Shown here: piece by piece, positions 34,155 through 42,660 of the stretch
Position numbering within the stretch: position 1 is the stretch's first letter
How the letters are laid out: every line of letters starts with the position of its first letter
Assembly: GCF_014873755.1 (NCBI RefSeq)
Contig: NZ_JADBEG010000001.1
Coordinates: forward strand, 5,439,501 to 5,503,500
Reading direction: 5' to 3'
Length of the DNA: 64,000 nucleotides
Origin: Amycolatopsis lexingtonensis
GTDB taxonomy: Bacteria > Actinomycetota > Actinomycetes > Mycobacteriales > Pseudonocardiaceae
The notes under the pieces: generated by a model
Told to the model about the DNA's origin: nothing
The model's database searches: none
Seen by the model: only the letters and a program-made list of their open reading frames with translations
Translations under genes and position numbers: made by a program

Positions 34155-34861
34155 CGGTTGACCTGGCGCACGACGTAGCCGACGCCGCGCACGGTGTGGA
34201 TCAGCGGTTCGCCGCCACCCGCGTCGACCTTGCGCCGCAGGTGCGAGATGACCAGTTCGACCACATTGGACCGGCCGCCGAAGTCGTACTCCCAGACGTG
34301 GTCGAGGATCTGCGCCTTCGTCAGCACCGCGGGCGAGCGGCGCATGAGGTAGCGCAGCAGCTCGTACTCGGTCGGGGTCAGCTCGGCCAGGCGGTCGCCG
34401 CGGCGGACCTCGCGGGTGTCCTCGTCCAGCGTGAGGTCCCCGACCCGCAGCACGGCGCCGCGCGCGGCGGTCTGGACCCCGCCGTGGCTGCGCCGCAGCA
34501 CCGCGCGCAGCCGCGCCATCAGCTCCTCGACGGAAAACGGTTTCACGAGGTAGTCGTCCCCGCCGCGGGTGAGCCCGGCGATCCGGTCGGCCGTCGCGTC
34601 CTTGGCCGTGAGGAACACCACGGGCACCGCGTTGCCGTTCTCGCGCAGGCGGTCGAGCACGGTGAAGCCGTCGAGGTCGGGCAGCATCAGGTCGAGCACG
34701 ACGATGTCCGGGCCGAACGCCGCCGCCTCGGTCAGCGCGGCCTTGCCGGAGCCCGCGGTGACCGCCTGCCAGCCCTCGTACCGGGCGACGGTGGCGACGA
34801 GGTCGGCGATGTGCGGCTCGTCGTCGACGACGAGCAGGCGCACGGTCTCGGAGCTCTGCAC
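34151..34861 (-). CDS. OmpR-family response regulator
   Basis: This 236-residue protein starts at GTG 34861. The receiver domain has the acidic pair in VVDDEP, phosphoacceptor Asp57 in VLDLMLPDLDG, and Lys107 in LVKPFS. The C-terminal winged helix (about 140-236) has LTPTEYELLRYLMRR and SNVVELVISHLRRKVD. It is cotranscribed with the kinase. The start of the reductase operon lies 138 bases away in the opposite direction, so that operon is its most likely target. Confidence 0.93.
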   Translation of the reverse strand: MQSSETVRLLVVDDEPHIADLVATVARYEGWQAVTAGSGKAALTEAAAFGPDIVVLDLMLPDLDGFTVLDRLRENGNAVPVVFLTAKDATADRIAGLTRGGDDYLVKPFSVEELMARLRAVLRRSHGGVQTAARGAVLRVGDLTLDEDTREVRRGDRLAELTPTEYELLRYLMRRSPAVLTKAQILDHVWEYDFGGRSNVVELVISHLRRKVDAGGGEPLIHTVRGVGYVVRQVNR

Positions 34862-34999
34862 TCCCCCATCCTCTCCCGGCGCGCGCGGTGCGGGCGAGCC
34901 GTGGCGCGGGCCGACAGGAATCCGACAGCCCGCACCCAGCCCCGCCACAGGCTCCGTGGCGAGTCTGGCCTTCGTGAACCGAAACCGAAGGGGATCCGT

Positions 35000-36355
35000 G
35001 TGACCACCATGACGCAGACCGCCGAGGCCACGCGCCCGGCGATCCGCCCCCGGATCGCCGCGAAATCCGGCCTCTTCACCTTCCTGGGCGCCAACGTGGC
35101 GGCCGTCACCGCGCTGTTCGCGGAGGCCGGCCTGTCGCCGAACGTGCTGATCAGCATCGGGCGGCTCGCCGGGATGTACGGCGCGCTGGCCATGGCGTTC
35201 CAGCTGCTGCTCGTGGCGCGGCTGCCCTGGCTGGACCGGCGGATCGGGATGGACCGGCTCACCACGTGGCACCGCTGGACCGGCTTCACGATCCTGTGGA
35301 CGCTGCTCGCGCACCTGGTGTTCATCGCGTTCGGCTACGCGGAGGTGTCCGACAAGGGCGTGGTCGACGAGCTGGTCGAGATGGCGAACACCCTCGAAGG
35401 CATCCTGCGGGCGCTGGTCGCGTTCGCCGTGATCCTGATCGTGGGCGCGGCTTCGGCGAAGTTCGCGCGCAAGCGGCTGGCCTACGAGACGTGGCACTTC
35501 ATCCACCTCTACACCTACGCCGCTATCGTGCTGGCGTTCACGCACCAGATCGCGCTCGGCACGTCGTTCGCGAGCGCGCCGACGGCCAAGGCGTACTGGT
35601 GGACGATGTGGCTGGGCGCCGGTGCCGCCGTGCTCGCCGGGCGCGTCGTGCTCCCGCTGTGGCGCAACGTGCGCCACCGGCTGCGCGTCACCGCGGTCGT
35701 TTCCGAGGCCCCGGACGTCGTTTCGGTGTACATGACCGGCAAGCACCTGGACAAGATGCCGGCGCGGGCGGGGCAGTTCTTCCTGTGGCGGTTCCTCACG
35801 AAGGACCGCTGGTGGCAGGCCAACCCGTTCTCGCTGTCCGCCGCGCCCGACGGCCGCACGCTGCGGCTGACCGCGAAGGCGCTCGGCGACTCGAGTGCGT
35901 CGCTGCGGAGCCTGCGCGTCGGGACGCGGGTGTTCGCCGAAGGCCCGTACGGCGCGTTCACGACCCTCCACCAGCGGCGGCCCAACGCGCTGCTCGTCGC
36001 GGGCGGGGTCGGCATCACGCCGATCCGCGCGCTGCTGGAGGACATCGAGGGGCACGTCGTCGTGCTGTACCGGGTCCGTTCCCAGGCCGACGCGGTGCTG
36101 CTGCCGGAGCTGAACGGGCTGGCCAAGGCCCGCGGCGCCGACATCAGCGTCCTCACCGGACCGGACCAGGCGGTCGGCCCGCGCGGGGCGATGCTCGGGC
36201 CGGCGAACCTGCACATGATGGTGCCGGACGTGCACGACCGGGACGTGTTCGTCTGCGGCCCGCCGGGGATGACGTCGGCCGTGCTGCGCAGCCTGCGCGA
36301 GCTGAAGGTGCCGAAGACCCAGGTCCACGCCGAACGCTTCAGCCTCGCGGCCTAA
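35000..36355 (+). CDS. Ferric-reductase-like membrane flavocytochrome
   Basis: This 451-residue protein starts at GTG 35000 behind gaagggg. About six membrane helices (45-240) carry paired histidines for haem: TTWHRWTGF and LLAHLVFIAF, then YETWHFIHLYTY and LAFTHQIAL. The cytoplasmic half is a ferredoxin-NADP-reductase module: FAD loop NPFSLSAAPDG, GPYGAF, nucleotide site VAGGVGITPIRALLED and CGPPGMTSAV at the end. It should pass electrons from NAD(P)H across the membrane. The next two genes encode an FMN-carrier protein and its flavin transferase, so electrons probably go to covalently bound FMN outside the membrane. Confidence 0.9.
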   Translation: MTTMTQTAEATRPAIRPRIAAKSGLFTFLGANVAAVTALFAEAGLSPNVLISIGRLAGMYGALAMAFQLLLVARLPWLDRRIGMDRLTTWHRWTGFTILWTLLAHLVFIAFGYAEVSDKGVVDELVEMANTLEGILRALVAFAVILIVGAASAKFARKRLAYETWHFIHLYTYAAIVLAFTHQIALGTSFASAPTAKAYWWTMWLGAGAAVLAGRVVLPLWRNVRHRLRVTAVVSEAPDVVSVYMTGKHLDKMPARAGQFFLWRFLTKDRWWQANPFSLSAAPDGRTLRLTAKALGDSSASLRSLRVGTRVFAEGPYGAFTTLHQRRPNALLVAGGVGITPIRALLEDIEGHVVVLYRVRSQADAVLLPELNGLAKARGADISVLTGPDQAVGPRGAMLGPANLHMMVPDVHDRDVFVCGPPGMTSAVLRSLRELKVPKTQVHAERFSLAA

Positions 36356-36369
36356 GGGGATCTTTCAAG

Positions 36370-36804
36370 GTGAAGAAGACCATTTTCGTCGTCGCGCTCT
36401 CGATCGCGGGGTTCATCGCGGTCTGGCGGTTCGAGCCGGGGCCGCTGCACAACGCCGCCGCCGTCGCGCAGGCGCCGCCCAGTACCAGCGCACCGGCCGC
36501 GCCGTCGACCGCACCCTCCACTTCGGACGGTGGGGACCCGACGGTGACCACGCAGGGCACCGCCGAATCCAGCAAGTACGGCGTCGTGCAGGTCCAGGTG
36601 ACGTTCACCGGTTCGCGGCTCACCGCCATCACCCTGCTGCAGGCGCCGAACGAAGGCCGGGCGCTGACCGCGTTGCCGCGGCTGCAGGACGAAGCGATGC
36701 AGGCCCAGAGCGCCGACATCGACACGATCACCGGCGCGACCGAGACCAGCGAGTCCTACAAGACCTCGCTGCAGGCCGCGATCGACCAGCGGGGGAACCG
36801 ATGA
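36370..36804 (+). CDS. Exported FMN-binding domain protein
   Basis: This 144-residue protein starts at GTG 36370 behind a short aagg site. Residues 1-22 are one membrane helix or signal anchor (TIFVVALSIAGFIAVW). A Ser/Thr/Pro/Ala-rich linker follows, then an FMN_bind domain with the flavinylation motif IDTITGATETSESY. The Thr in this motif receives FMN from ApbE. It is 14 bases after the reductase gene and overlaps apbE, so the three form one operon. Role inferred: outer-face electron carrier fed by the flavocytochrome. Confidence 0.9.
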   Translation: MKKTIFVVALSIAGFIAVWRFEPGPLHNAAAVAQAPPSTSAPAAPSTAPSTSDGGDPTVTTQGTAESSKYGVVQVQVTFTGSRLTAITLLQAPNEGRALTALPRLQDEAMQAQSADIDTITGATETSESYKTSLQAAIDQRGNR

Positions 36805-37541
36805 GCGTCCGCGTCGAGCAGATCATGGGACTGCCGATTTCCCTGGACCTGCGCGACGATGCGGACTTCGCCGAGGCCGTCGACGACGTCTTCGCCTGGT
36901 TCCACGACGTCGACGCCCGGTTCAGCCCGTTCAAGGAGGACAGCGAAGTCAGCCGGTACGACCGCGGCGAGCTCGCGGCCGCCGAGCTGAGCGACGACCT
37001 CCTGGAGGTCCTGGAGCTCTGCGCGTACTACGAGCAGCTTTCCGGCGGCGCGTTCCGGGCGCGGCTGCCCGGACGCGGCCTCGACCCGTGCGCGGTGGTG
37101 AAGGGCTGGGCGGTGCAGCGCGCCGCGGACATGCTGAAGGCCGAGGGCGCGACGACGTTCTGCCTCAACGCCGGCGGCGACGTCGTCACCGCGGGCGAGC
37201 CGGAGCCCGGCCGCCCGTGGCGGGTCGGCGTCCGCCACCCCGAGCAGCCACTGGCGGTGTGCGCGGTGCTGGAGTCGCGCAACGGCGCGATCGCGACGTC
37301 GGCGGCGTACGAGCGCGGTTCCCACATCCTCGACGGCCGGTCCGGGACACCCGCGACGGGCCTGATGAGCGTCACCGTCGTGGCCGGCGACCTGGTCACG
37401 GCGGACGCGCTGGCCACGGCGGCGTTCGCGATGGGCGAGGAGGGCATCACGTGGGCGGCCGACCGGCCGGACTGCGAGATCCTCATCGTCGACGACAGCC
37501 GCCGTGTGCACCGGACGGCGGGTCTCGCGCTGGCGTCCTGA
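36801..37541 (+). CDS. apbE: FAD:protein FMN transferase
   Basis: This 246-residue protein has its ATG 36801 overlapping the upstream stop (ATGA). ApbE-family features: DVDARFSPFKEDSEVSRY, the glycine-rich LNAGGDVVTAG, ATSAAYERGSHILD and TADALATAAFAMG (metal site). It attaches FMN by a phosphoester bond to Thr/Ser of FMN_bind proteins, here surely its operon partner. The copy is short (usual length about 300) and has no signal peptide or lipobox, so it may modify its substrate inside the cell before export, unlike the usual periplasmic enzyme. Confidence 0.92.
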   Translation: MSVRVEQIMGLPISLDLRDDADFAEAVDDVFAWFHDVDARFSPFKEDSEVSRYDRGELAAAELSDDLLEVLELCAYYEQLSGGAFRARLPGRGLDPCAVVKGWAVQRAADMLKAEGATTFCLNAGGDVVTAGEPEPGRPWRVGVRHPEQPLAVCAVLESRNGAIATSAAYERGSHILDGRSGTPATGLMSVTVVAGDLVTADALATAAFAMGEEGITWAADRPDCEILIVDDSRRVHRTAGLALAS

Positions 37542-37605
37542 AATCGGCTCGCCCCGGCGCTTCGCCTGAGCCAGACTCGGCGGCACCCGTCTGCCGAGGA
37601 GTGCC

Positions 37606-37986
37606 ATGCCTTCGTCCGTCCTGCACGTGTCCGTCGACTGCGCCGACCCGTACCAGCTGTGCCAGTTCTGGAGCCAGGTCACCGGGAAGCCGGTTCCCGA
37701 GGAGGACCAGCCCGGCGACGACGAGTGCGGCATCGCCCTCGAGGGCGGCATCGACCTGCTGTTCCTGCGGGTCCCCGAGCCGAAGACGGTGAAGAACCGG
37801 CTGCACGTCTGCCTGCAGCCGGACGTCCCGCGCGACGAAGAGGTTTCCCGGCTCCTCGGCCTGGGCGCGACGCTGGTCGACGACCTGCGCAAGCCCGACG
37901 GCACCGGCTGGGCGGTGCTCGCGGACCCCGAGGGCAACGAATTTTGCGTCCTGCGCAGCGCGGCCGAACGCGCGGCGACGTCGTGA
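37606..37986 (+). CDS. VOC-superfamily (glyoxalase-like) protein
   Basis: This 126-residue protein starts at ATG 37606 behind gagga. The two half-barrels have the usual pattern: LHVSVDCADPYQLCQFWSQV in the first, RLHVCLQPDV in the second, ending WAVLADPEGNEFCVL. Metal-ligand candidates are the His in LHVSV and the terminal Glu. Single-module proteins of this type are often resistance or detoxification enzymes, but the substrate is unknown. Its stop overlaps the next gene start (GTGA). Confidence 0.85.
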   Translation: MPSSVLHVSVDCADPYQLCQFWSQVTGKPVPEEDQPGDDECGIALEGGIDLLFLRVPEPKTVKNRLHVCLQPDVPRDEEVSRLLGLGATLVDDLRKPDGTGWAVLADPEGNEFCVLRSAAERAATS

Positions 37987-38804
37987 CGGACTCGTTCGCC
38001 GTCAACAAGGCGAACTGGGACGAGCGCGCGGTCCTGCACGCGGCTTCGCCGGACTACAACTTCGCGGACTTCGCCGCGGATCCCGCGTACCTGAGCGCTG
38101 TCGTGCGGTTCGACCGGCCGCGCCTGGGCGACATCGGCGGGCTGCGCGCGGTGCACCTGCAGTGCCACATCGGCACGGACACGGTGTCGCTCGCGCGGCT
38201 CGGCGCTTCGGTGACCGGCCTGGACTTCTCGGGTGCGGCGCTGGCGGAAGCCCGGAAGCTCGCCGCGGCGGCCGGCGCGTCGATCGACTTCCGCGAAGCC
38301 AATGTGTACGACGCCGTCGAGGTGCTGGGCGCCGGCGAGTTCGACCTGGTCTACACCGGAATCGGGGCGCTGTGCTGGCTGCCGTCGATGGCGCGCTGGG
38401 CGTCGGTGGTCGCGGGCCTGCTGCGCCCGGGCGGGCGGCTCTTCGTCCGGGAGGGTCATCCGATGCTGGGGACGCTGGACGAGAACGACCCGGCGGCGCC
38501 GCGCTACCCGTACTTCGAGCACGCCGAGCCGCTGGTGTTCGACGAGCCCGAGACCTACGTCGCCACCGACCGGCCGCTCACCCACAGCGTCAGCCACTCG
38601 TGGAACCACTCGCTGGGCGAGATCATCACCGCGCTGCTGGACAACGGCCTCACGCTGACCGCGTTCACCGAGCACGACAGCGTGCCGTGGAACGCGATCC
38701 CCGGCCAGATGACGCACGACGAAGCCACCGACGAGTGGCGGCTGAAGGACACGCCCTCGCGGCTCGCGGCGAGCTACACGCTCCAGGCGGTCAAGCACGG
38801 CTGA
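37983..38804 (+). CDS. SAM-dependent methyltransferase
   Basis: This 273-residue protein starts at GTG 37983, coupled to the VOC gene. The class I fold shows a somewhat unusual motif I (VHLQCHIGTDTVSLARLGA), motif II in VTGLDFSGAALAEARKLA and post-motif FDLVYTGIGALCWLP. The N-terminus VNKANWDERAVLH is shared by small-molecule methyltransferases of this group. The substrate is not deducible. Confidence 0.87.
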   Translation: MTDSFAVNKANWDERAVLHAASPDYNFADFAADPAYLSAVVRFDRPRLGDIGGLRAVHLQCHIGTDTVSLARLGASVTGLDFSGAALAEARKLAAAAGASIDFREANVYDAVEVLGAGEFDLVYTGIGALCWLPSMARWASVVAGLLRPGGRLFVREGHPMLGTLDENDPAAPRYPYFEHAEPLVFDEPETYVATDRPLTHSVSHSWNHSLGEIITALLDNGLTLTAFTEHDSVPWNAIPGQMTHDEATDEWRLKDTPSRLAASYTLQAVKHG

Positions 38805-38818
38805 ATAGGGTGGGCCGC

Positions 38819-39793
38819 ATGCCCTTGATCGCGGTCGCCACCCTCGGCGGAACCATCTCGATGGCCCCGGCTCCCGGGTCCGGCGCCGTCCCGCGGCTGG
38901 GTGCGGCCGAACTGATCGGCGCGCTCGGCGACCTGCCAGTGGACGTCCTCGCCGAAACCCTGGCGGGGATCGGCAGCGCGTCGATGGACTTCGCGACGCT
39001 GCTGCGGTGCCGCGACTGGGGCCTGCGCCAGGACGCCGACGGGTTCGTCGTCGTGCAGGGCACCGACACCCTCGAGGAGACCGCGTACTTCCTCGACCTG
39101 TGCTGGCCGTCGGAGATCCCCGTGGTCGTCACCGGCGCGATGCGCAACGCGGGCCTGCTCAGCCCGGACGGCCCGGCGAACCTGCGGAACGCGCTGACCG
39201 TGGCGGCCGATCCCCGCAGCCGCGGCCGGGGCGCGCTGGTCACGCTGAACGACGACGTCCACGCGGCGCGCTGGGTGCGGAAAGCGCATTCGAGCCACCT
39301 GGAGGCGTTCACGTCGGCGCCCGCGGGGCCGCTGGGCATGGTCGTGGAGCACGCGGTGCACTACTTCCACCCGTCGCCGCCGCGGCCCCCGGCGCTCAGC
39401 GGCGAGGACTTCGGCGGGCTGGTCCCGGTGGTCGAAGCCGGTCTCGACGACTCGGGCGCGGTCCTCGCGCACGCGGCCACGCAGCCGGGCGTGCGCGGGA
39501 TCGTGCTGGCGGCGACGGGCGCGGGCCACGTCTCGTCCGGCACCGCCGACGTGGTGGCCCGGCTGCTGCCTTCGCTGCCGGTGGTCGTCGCTTCGCGGAC
39601 CGGCGCCGGGCCGACGTTGCGCTCGACGTACGGCTTCCACGGTTCGGAGTCGAGCCTGATCGCGATGGGCGCGACGATGGCGGGCTGGCTGGACGCGCGG
39701 AAGTCCCGGATCCTGTTGCACACGCTGCTGGCTTCCGGTGCCGGCCGCGACGTGATCGAGCGCGAGTTCCGCCTACGCGGCGACCTGGACTAA
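38819..39793 (+). CDS. Asparaginase (L-asparaginase type II fold)
   Basis: This 324-residue protein starts at ATG 38819. The nucleophile Thr is in ATLGGTISM (residues 7-15) and the second catalytic pair in VVQGTDTLEETAYFLDL. VTGAMRNAGLLSPDGPANL is the third family block. No signal peptide is present, so it is probably cytoplasmic. It hydrolyses asparagine (or related amides) to aspartate and ammonia. It ends 14 bases before the start of the methyltransferase-group downstream repeat region and is convergent with cysteine dioxygenase. Confidence 0.93.
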   Translation: MPLIAVATLGGTISMAPAPGSGAVPRLGAAELIGALGDLPVDVLAETLAGIGSASMDFATLLRCRDWGLRQDADGFVVVQGTDTLEETAYFLDLCWPSEIPVVVTGAMRNAGLLSPDGPANLRNALTVAADPRSRGRGALVTLNDDVHAARWVRKAHSSHLEAFTSAPAGPLGMVVEHAVHYFHPSPPRPPALSGEDFGGLVPVVEAGLDDSGAVLAHAATQPGVRGIVLAATGAGHVSSGTADVVARLLPSLPVVVASRTGAGPTLRSTYGFHGSESSLIAMGATMAGWLDARKSRILLHTLLASGAGRDVIEREFRLRGDLD

Positions 39794-39802
39794 CCGGCCC
39801 AA

Positions 39803-39882
39803 AGCACCCCAATGTGGCGTTCGGTGCGTCCAGCGCACCCAATGTGGCGTTCGGTGCGTCTGACGCACCCAACGCCACATTG
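39803..39882. repeat. Family B palindrome, left part, cut by the IS
   Basis: The arm AGCACCCCAATGTGGCGTT plus GGTGCGTC, a second AATGTGGCGTT unit and the reverse arm GACGCACCCAACGCCACATTG are present. The last bases of the reverse arm (GGGTGCT) are found at 40966-40972, beyond the insertion sequence. Rejoined, the arms are 28 bp with one mismatch. The intact element would lie between convergent genes. Confidence 0.85.
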
Positions 39883-40960
39883 GGGTTGTTTCATCGTGAT
39901 TTGCGCTGGTCAGGATGGGCTGATCAGGTCTGGTAATGCTCAGGCTTCTGCTGTCCGGGCGGTGTCGCGGACGCTCTGCTCGTGCTGGGTGAGCACGAGC
40001 AGAGCGCGCAGCAGGGTGGTGGCGTGGCGGGTGTCGAGGCGGAGTTTGTCGAGGATGTGCCAGTGTTTGAGGGCGGCGAAGCCGCCTTCTACCGCACACC
40101 GCATCGCCGCGAACACCGCGTTGGCCTGCTTCTGCGTCTTGGTCAGCGGTCGGCGGGCTTCGGCTTTGTAGGGAGTGAGCACGATCTGCTCACACGGTCC
40201 CTCACAGTCTGGGCAGTCGCGGGTGGTGCGGACGTCTTTGTGCCAGCCGTGGAAGCCTTTGTCTCCGGCCGGGGTCAGGCCGTGGGCGTGCAGGTGCTGG
40301 CGGATGCGCAGCCGGCGGGCGGCGGTGATGTCGGCGGTCTTGCCCGGCAACGCTGCCGAGACCCACAGCAGCCGGCCGGTCTCGTCGGTCAGGGCGAGCA
40401 CGACCAGGCCGTGGTGTTTGTGCTTGCCGTTGTAGTGGGCCCGGTTGGCTTTGCCGGTGCGGCGGCGGGTCCGGATCAGGGTGCCGTCCACCAGCACCAC
40501 CGTCGCGGCCTGGGCGGCCTGGCGGCGCAGGACCCGGTTCAGGCGAGTGGCGCGGGCGGCGAGCAGGGTGATGACTTCCAGCACCCACCGCCGGACCGTG
40601 GCCGCGGAGACACCCATGCCGGCTCCGAGGTGGGCCAGACGCGGGTCGTCGCGCAGCACGGCGAGTACGACCAGAGCCTGGCCGGCGGGGCCGGCTTTGC
40701 GCCAGCGCGACCGCAACCGCCGTCGGTGGGCACAGATCAACCCCGCGACCAGTTGCAGGGTCTGCCGGGACAGCGGAAGGGCGACCTGGTAGGAAAGAGG
40801 ACCGAAGCCCTCGGCGGATGGTTGACTCACATCTCGATCCTGCCGAGGGCTTCACCCATCTCCAGGTTCGCCACGCTGGTCCCAGCACCACTTCCTGTCA
40901 CGACAGGAAACCACCACAAAACCGACACCCTGACCAGCCACAACCAGGATGAAACAACCC
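39883..40960. mobile_element. IS5-family-like insertion sequence, complete
   Basis: The element is 1078 bp. Its ends form a long imperfect inverted repeat: GGGTTGTTTCATC at the left and GATGAAACAACCC at the right, continuing to GCTGGTCAGG with five mismatches over about 32 bp. CATTG is duplicated at 39878-39882 and 40961-40965. One intact transposase gene fills it. Intact ends, target duplication and open frame point to a recent insertion. Confidence 0.9.
39940..40830 (-). CDS. IS5-family-like transposase
   Basis: This 296-residue protein starts at GTG 40830. An N-terminal helix-turn-helix region (about 50-85, LAHLGAGMGVSAATVRRWV) is followed by a DDE_Tnp_4-type catalytic domain: first Asp in VVLVDGTLIR, second in PAGDKGFHGW, Glu in RCAVEGGFAALKHW. 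The Cys pair in TRDCPDCEGPCEQ may bind zinc. The frame is intact, so the element is potentially active. Confidence 0.92.
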   Translation of the reverse strand: MSQPSAEGFGPLSYQVALPLSRQTLQLVAGLICAHRRRLRSRWRKAGPAGQALVVLAVLRDDPRLAHLGAGMGVSAATVRRWVLEVITLLAARATRLNRVLRRQAAQAATVVLVDGTLIRTRRRTGKANRAHYNGKHKHHGLVVLALTDETGRLLWVSAALPGKTADITAARRLRIRQHLHAHGLTPAGDKGFHGWHKDVRTTRDCPDCEGPCEQIVLTPYKAEARRPLTKTQKQANAVFAAMRCAVEGGFAALKHWHILDKLRLDTRHATTLLRALLVLTQHEQSVRDTARTAEA

Positions 40961-40976
40961 CATTGGGGTGCTCGGG

Positions 40977-41456
40977 TCAGTCCAGGACCGGGCCGCCCAG
41001 CGGGTCGAGGTGGTAGGAGCGCATCGCGCGGGCCGCGTCGCGGTAGACGTGGACCGACACCGCCGGGTCCGGGCCGTCGTTGCGCACCTCGTGGACGTAC
41101 CCCGGGCCGAACACCCGCGACTGCCCCGCCGCGAGGGCGTGCAGCTCGGTGACCGCGCGGCCGCCCGGGGCCCGGCGGGCCACCGCCTCCGTCAGGTGCC
41201 CGCTGACCACGGTGAACGCGCCGCTGGCGAACGCGTGGTCGTGCAGGTCGGTGCGCTGGCCGGGCAGCCAGCTCATCAGCCAGACCTCCTGCCGCTCGTC
41301 CTTCTCGACGAGCGCGGCGAAGCGCTCGTCGGGGTCGTAGCGCAGCAGGTGCTTCCAGCGGTCACGGTCGGCGGCGACCTCCAGCGCGACGCGCACCGGG
41401 TGGCGCAGCGCGGGGTTTTCGGGACGCAGCAGGGTGTTGTCCGGAACGGCGAACAT
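40977..41456 (-). CDS. Cysteine dioxygenase
   Basis: This 159-residue cupin enzyme oxidises L-cysteine to cysteine sulfinate. The iron-binding His residues are in DLHDHAFASGAF (HxH) and YVHEVRNDG. The core residues SGAFTVVSG are family-typical. ATG 41456 has gagg upstream. A 26-residue Cys-rich leader peptide lies just upstream (41507-41587), which ties expression to cysteine supply. It is convergent with asparaginase across the IS. Confidence 0.92.
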   Translation of the reverse strand: MFAVPDNTLLRPENPALRHPVRVALEVAADRDRWKHLLRYDPDERFAALVEKDERQEVWLMSWLPGQRTDLHDHAFASGAFTVVSGHLTEAVARRAPGGRAVTELHALAAGQSRVFGPGYVHEVRNDGPDPAVSVHVYRDAARAMRSYHLDPLGGPVLD

Positions 41457-41506
41457 GGAGGGTCCTCACGGAAGAAAAGGGGTGTCGAGCTGGGCCGGGG
41501 CTGGGT

Positions 41507-41587
41507 TCACCGACAACAGCGACACGCGCACACGACGGCGCGGAAGCCCATGCGGCCCCGCGGCTCGGTCATTTCGTGCGCGAACAT
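41507..41587 (-). CDS. Cys-rich leader peptide upstream of cysteine dioxygenase
   Basis: This is a 26-codon frame starting at ATG 41587, with ATG at codon 6 as an alternative. It ends CACRCCR, giving four Cys codons in the last seven. It ends 50 bases before the start of cysteine dioxygenase. Short Cys-rich upstream peptides that control sulfur genes through ribosome stalling at low cysteine are known in mycobacteria and Streptomyces. Since this enzyme destroys cysteine, the logic would be expression only when charged Cys-tRNA is plentiful. This is inferred from sequence only. Confidence 0.7.
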   Translation of the reverse strand: MFAHEMTEPRGRMGFRAVVCACRCCR

Positions 41588-41643
41588 GCGACCAGAGTCG
41601 CAGCCGCTCCCCGCCCGGTCAAGAGCTCCCACCTGCCGGGAGA

Positions 41644-42660
41644 TCAGGACCACTCGTGCTTTTGCGACCGCCCCAGCAGCTCGGCGCCCGCCCGCCGCGG
41701 GTCAACGCCCTCGTGGCAGACGCGGTGCATCGCGTCGGTGATCGGCATGTCGACACCCAGGCTCCGCGCGAGCGCCCGGATCGACGAGCAGGACATGACA
41801 CCCTCGGCGACCTGCCCGCCGGCCGCCGCCTGCGCCTGTTCGAGCGTCTCACCGCGGCCGAGGCGCTCGCCGAACGTCCGGTTGCGCGAAAGCGGCGACG
41901 AGCAGGTCGCGACCAGGTCGCCGACGCCGGCGAGCCCGGCGAACGTCAGCGGGTCCGCGCCCAGCTTCGCCCCGAGCCGGGCCATCTCGGCGAGGCCGCG
42001 CGTGATGAGCGTCGCCATCGTGTTGGTGCCCAGGCCCAGCCCGGCGGCCATGCCGGTGCTGAGCGCGATCACGTTCTTGCAGGCGCCGCCGAGCTCGCAG
42101 CCGACGACGTCGGTGTTGGTGTAGGGCCGGAAGTAGGAGTTGGCGCAGGCGCGCTGGATCGCGACGGCGCGCTCGTGGTCGGCGCAGGCCAGCACGGACG
42201 CGGACGGCTGCCCGGCGGCGATCTCCTTGGCCAGGTTCGGCCCGGTCACGACGACGACCTCGTTCGGATTCATCCCGACGATCTCGCCGATGACCTCGCT
42301 CATCCGCTTGAGCGTGCCGAGTTCGACGCCCTTCGCGAGGCTGACGAGGATCGCGTCCGGCGGCAGCAGATCGCGCCACGACGTCAGGTTGGCGCGCAAG
42401 CTCTGGCTGGGCACGGCGAGCACGACGGCTTCGGCGCCTTCGAGCGCCTTCGCCGGGTCGCTGGTGGCGGTGATGTTCTCCGGCAGCTCGACGCCGGGCA
42501 GGTACGCGCTGTTGGCGTGCCGCTCGCGGATGTCCTCGGCGACCTCTTCGCGGCGCGCCCACATCGTGACGTCGCGACCGGCGTCCCCGAGGACCTTCGC
42601 GAAGGCGGTGCCCCACGACCCGGCCCCGAGCACGGTGACCCGCTGCACGTCGGCGCGCAT
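41644..42660 (-). CDS. gpsA: Glycerol-3-phosphate dehydrogenase [NAD(P)+]
   Basis: This 338-residue enzyme makes sn-glycerol 3-phosphate from dihydroxyacetone phosphate for phospholipids. Nucleotide site [19 protein letters not shown] at the N-terminus; catalytic Lys in [33 protein letters not shown] and [15 protein letters not shown] follow. Its ATG 42660 overlaps the stop of plsC (ATGA), so the two lipid-synthesis steps are coupled. Confidence 0.97.
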   Translation of the reverse strand: MRADVQRVTVLGAGSWGTAFAKVLGDAGRDVTMWARREEVAEDIRERHANSAYLPGVELPENITATSDPAKALEGAEAVVLAVPSQSLRANLTSWRDLLPPDAILVSLAKGVELGTLKRMSEVIGEIVGMNPNEVVVVTGPNLAKEIAAGQPSASVLACADHERAVAIQRACANSYFRPYTNTDVVGCELGGACKNVIALSTGMAAGLGLGTNTMATLITRGLAEMARLGAKLGADPLTFAGLAGVGDLVATCSSPLSRNRTFGERLGRGETLEQAQAAAGGQVAEGVMSCSSIRALARSLGVDMPITDAMHRVCHEGVDPRRAGAELLGRSQKHEWS

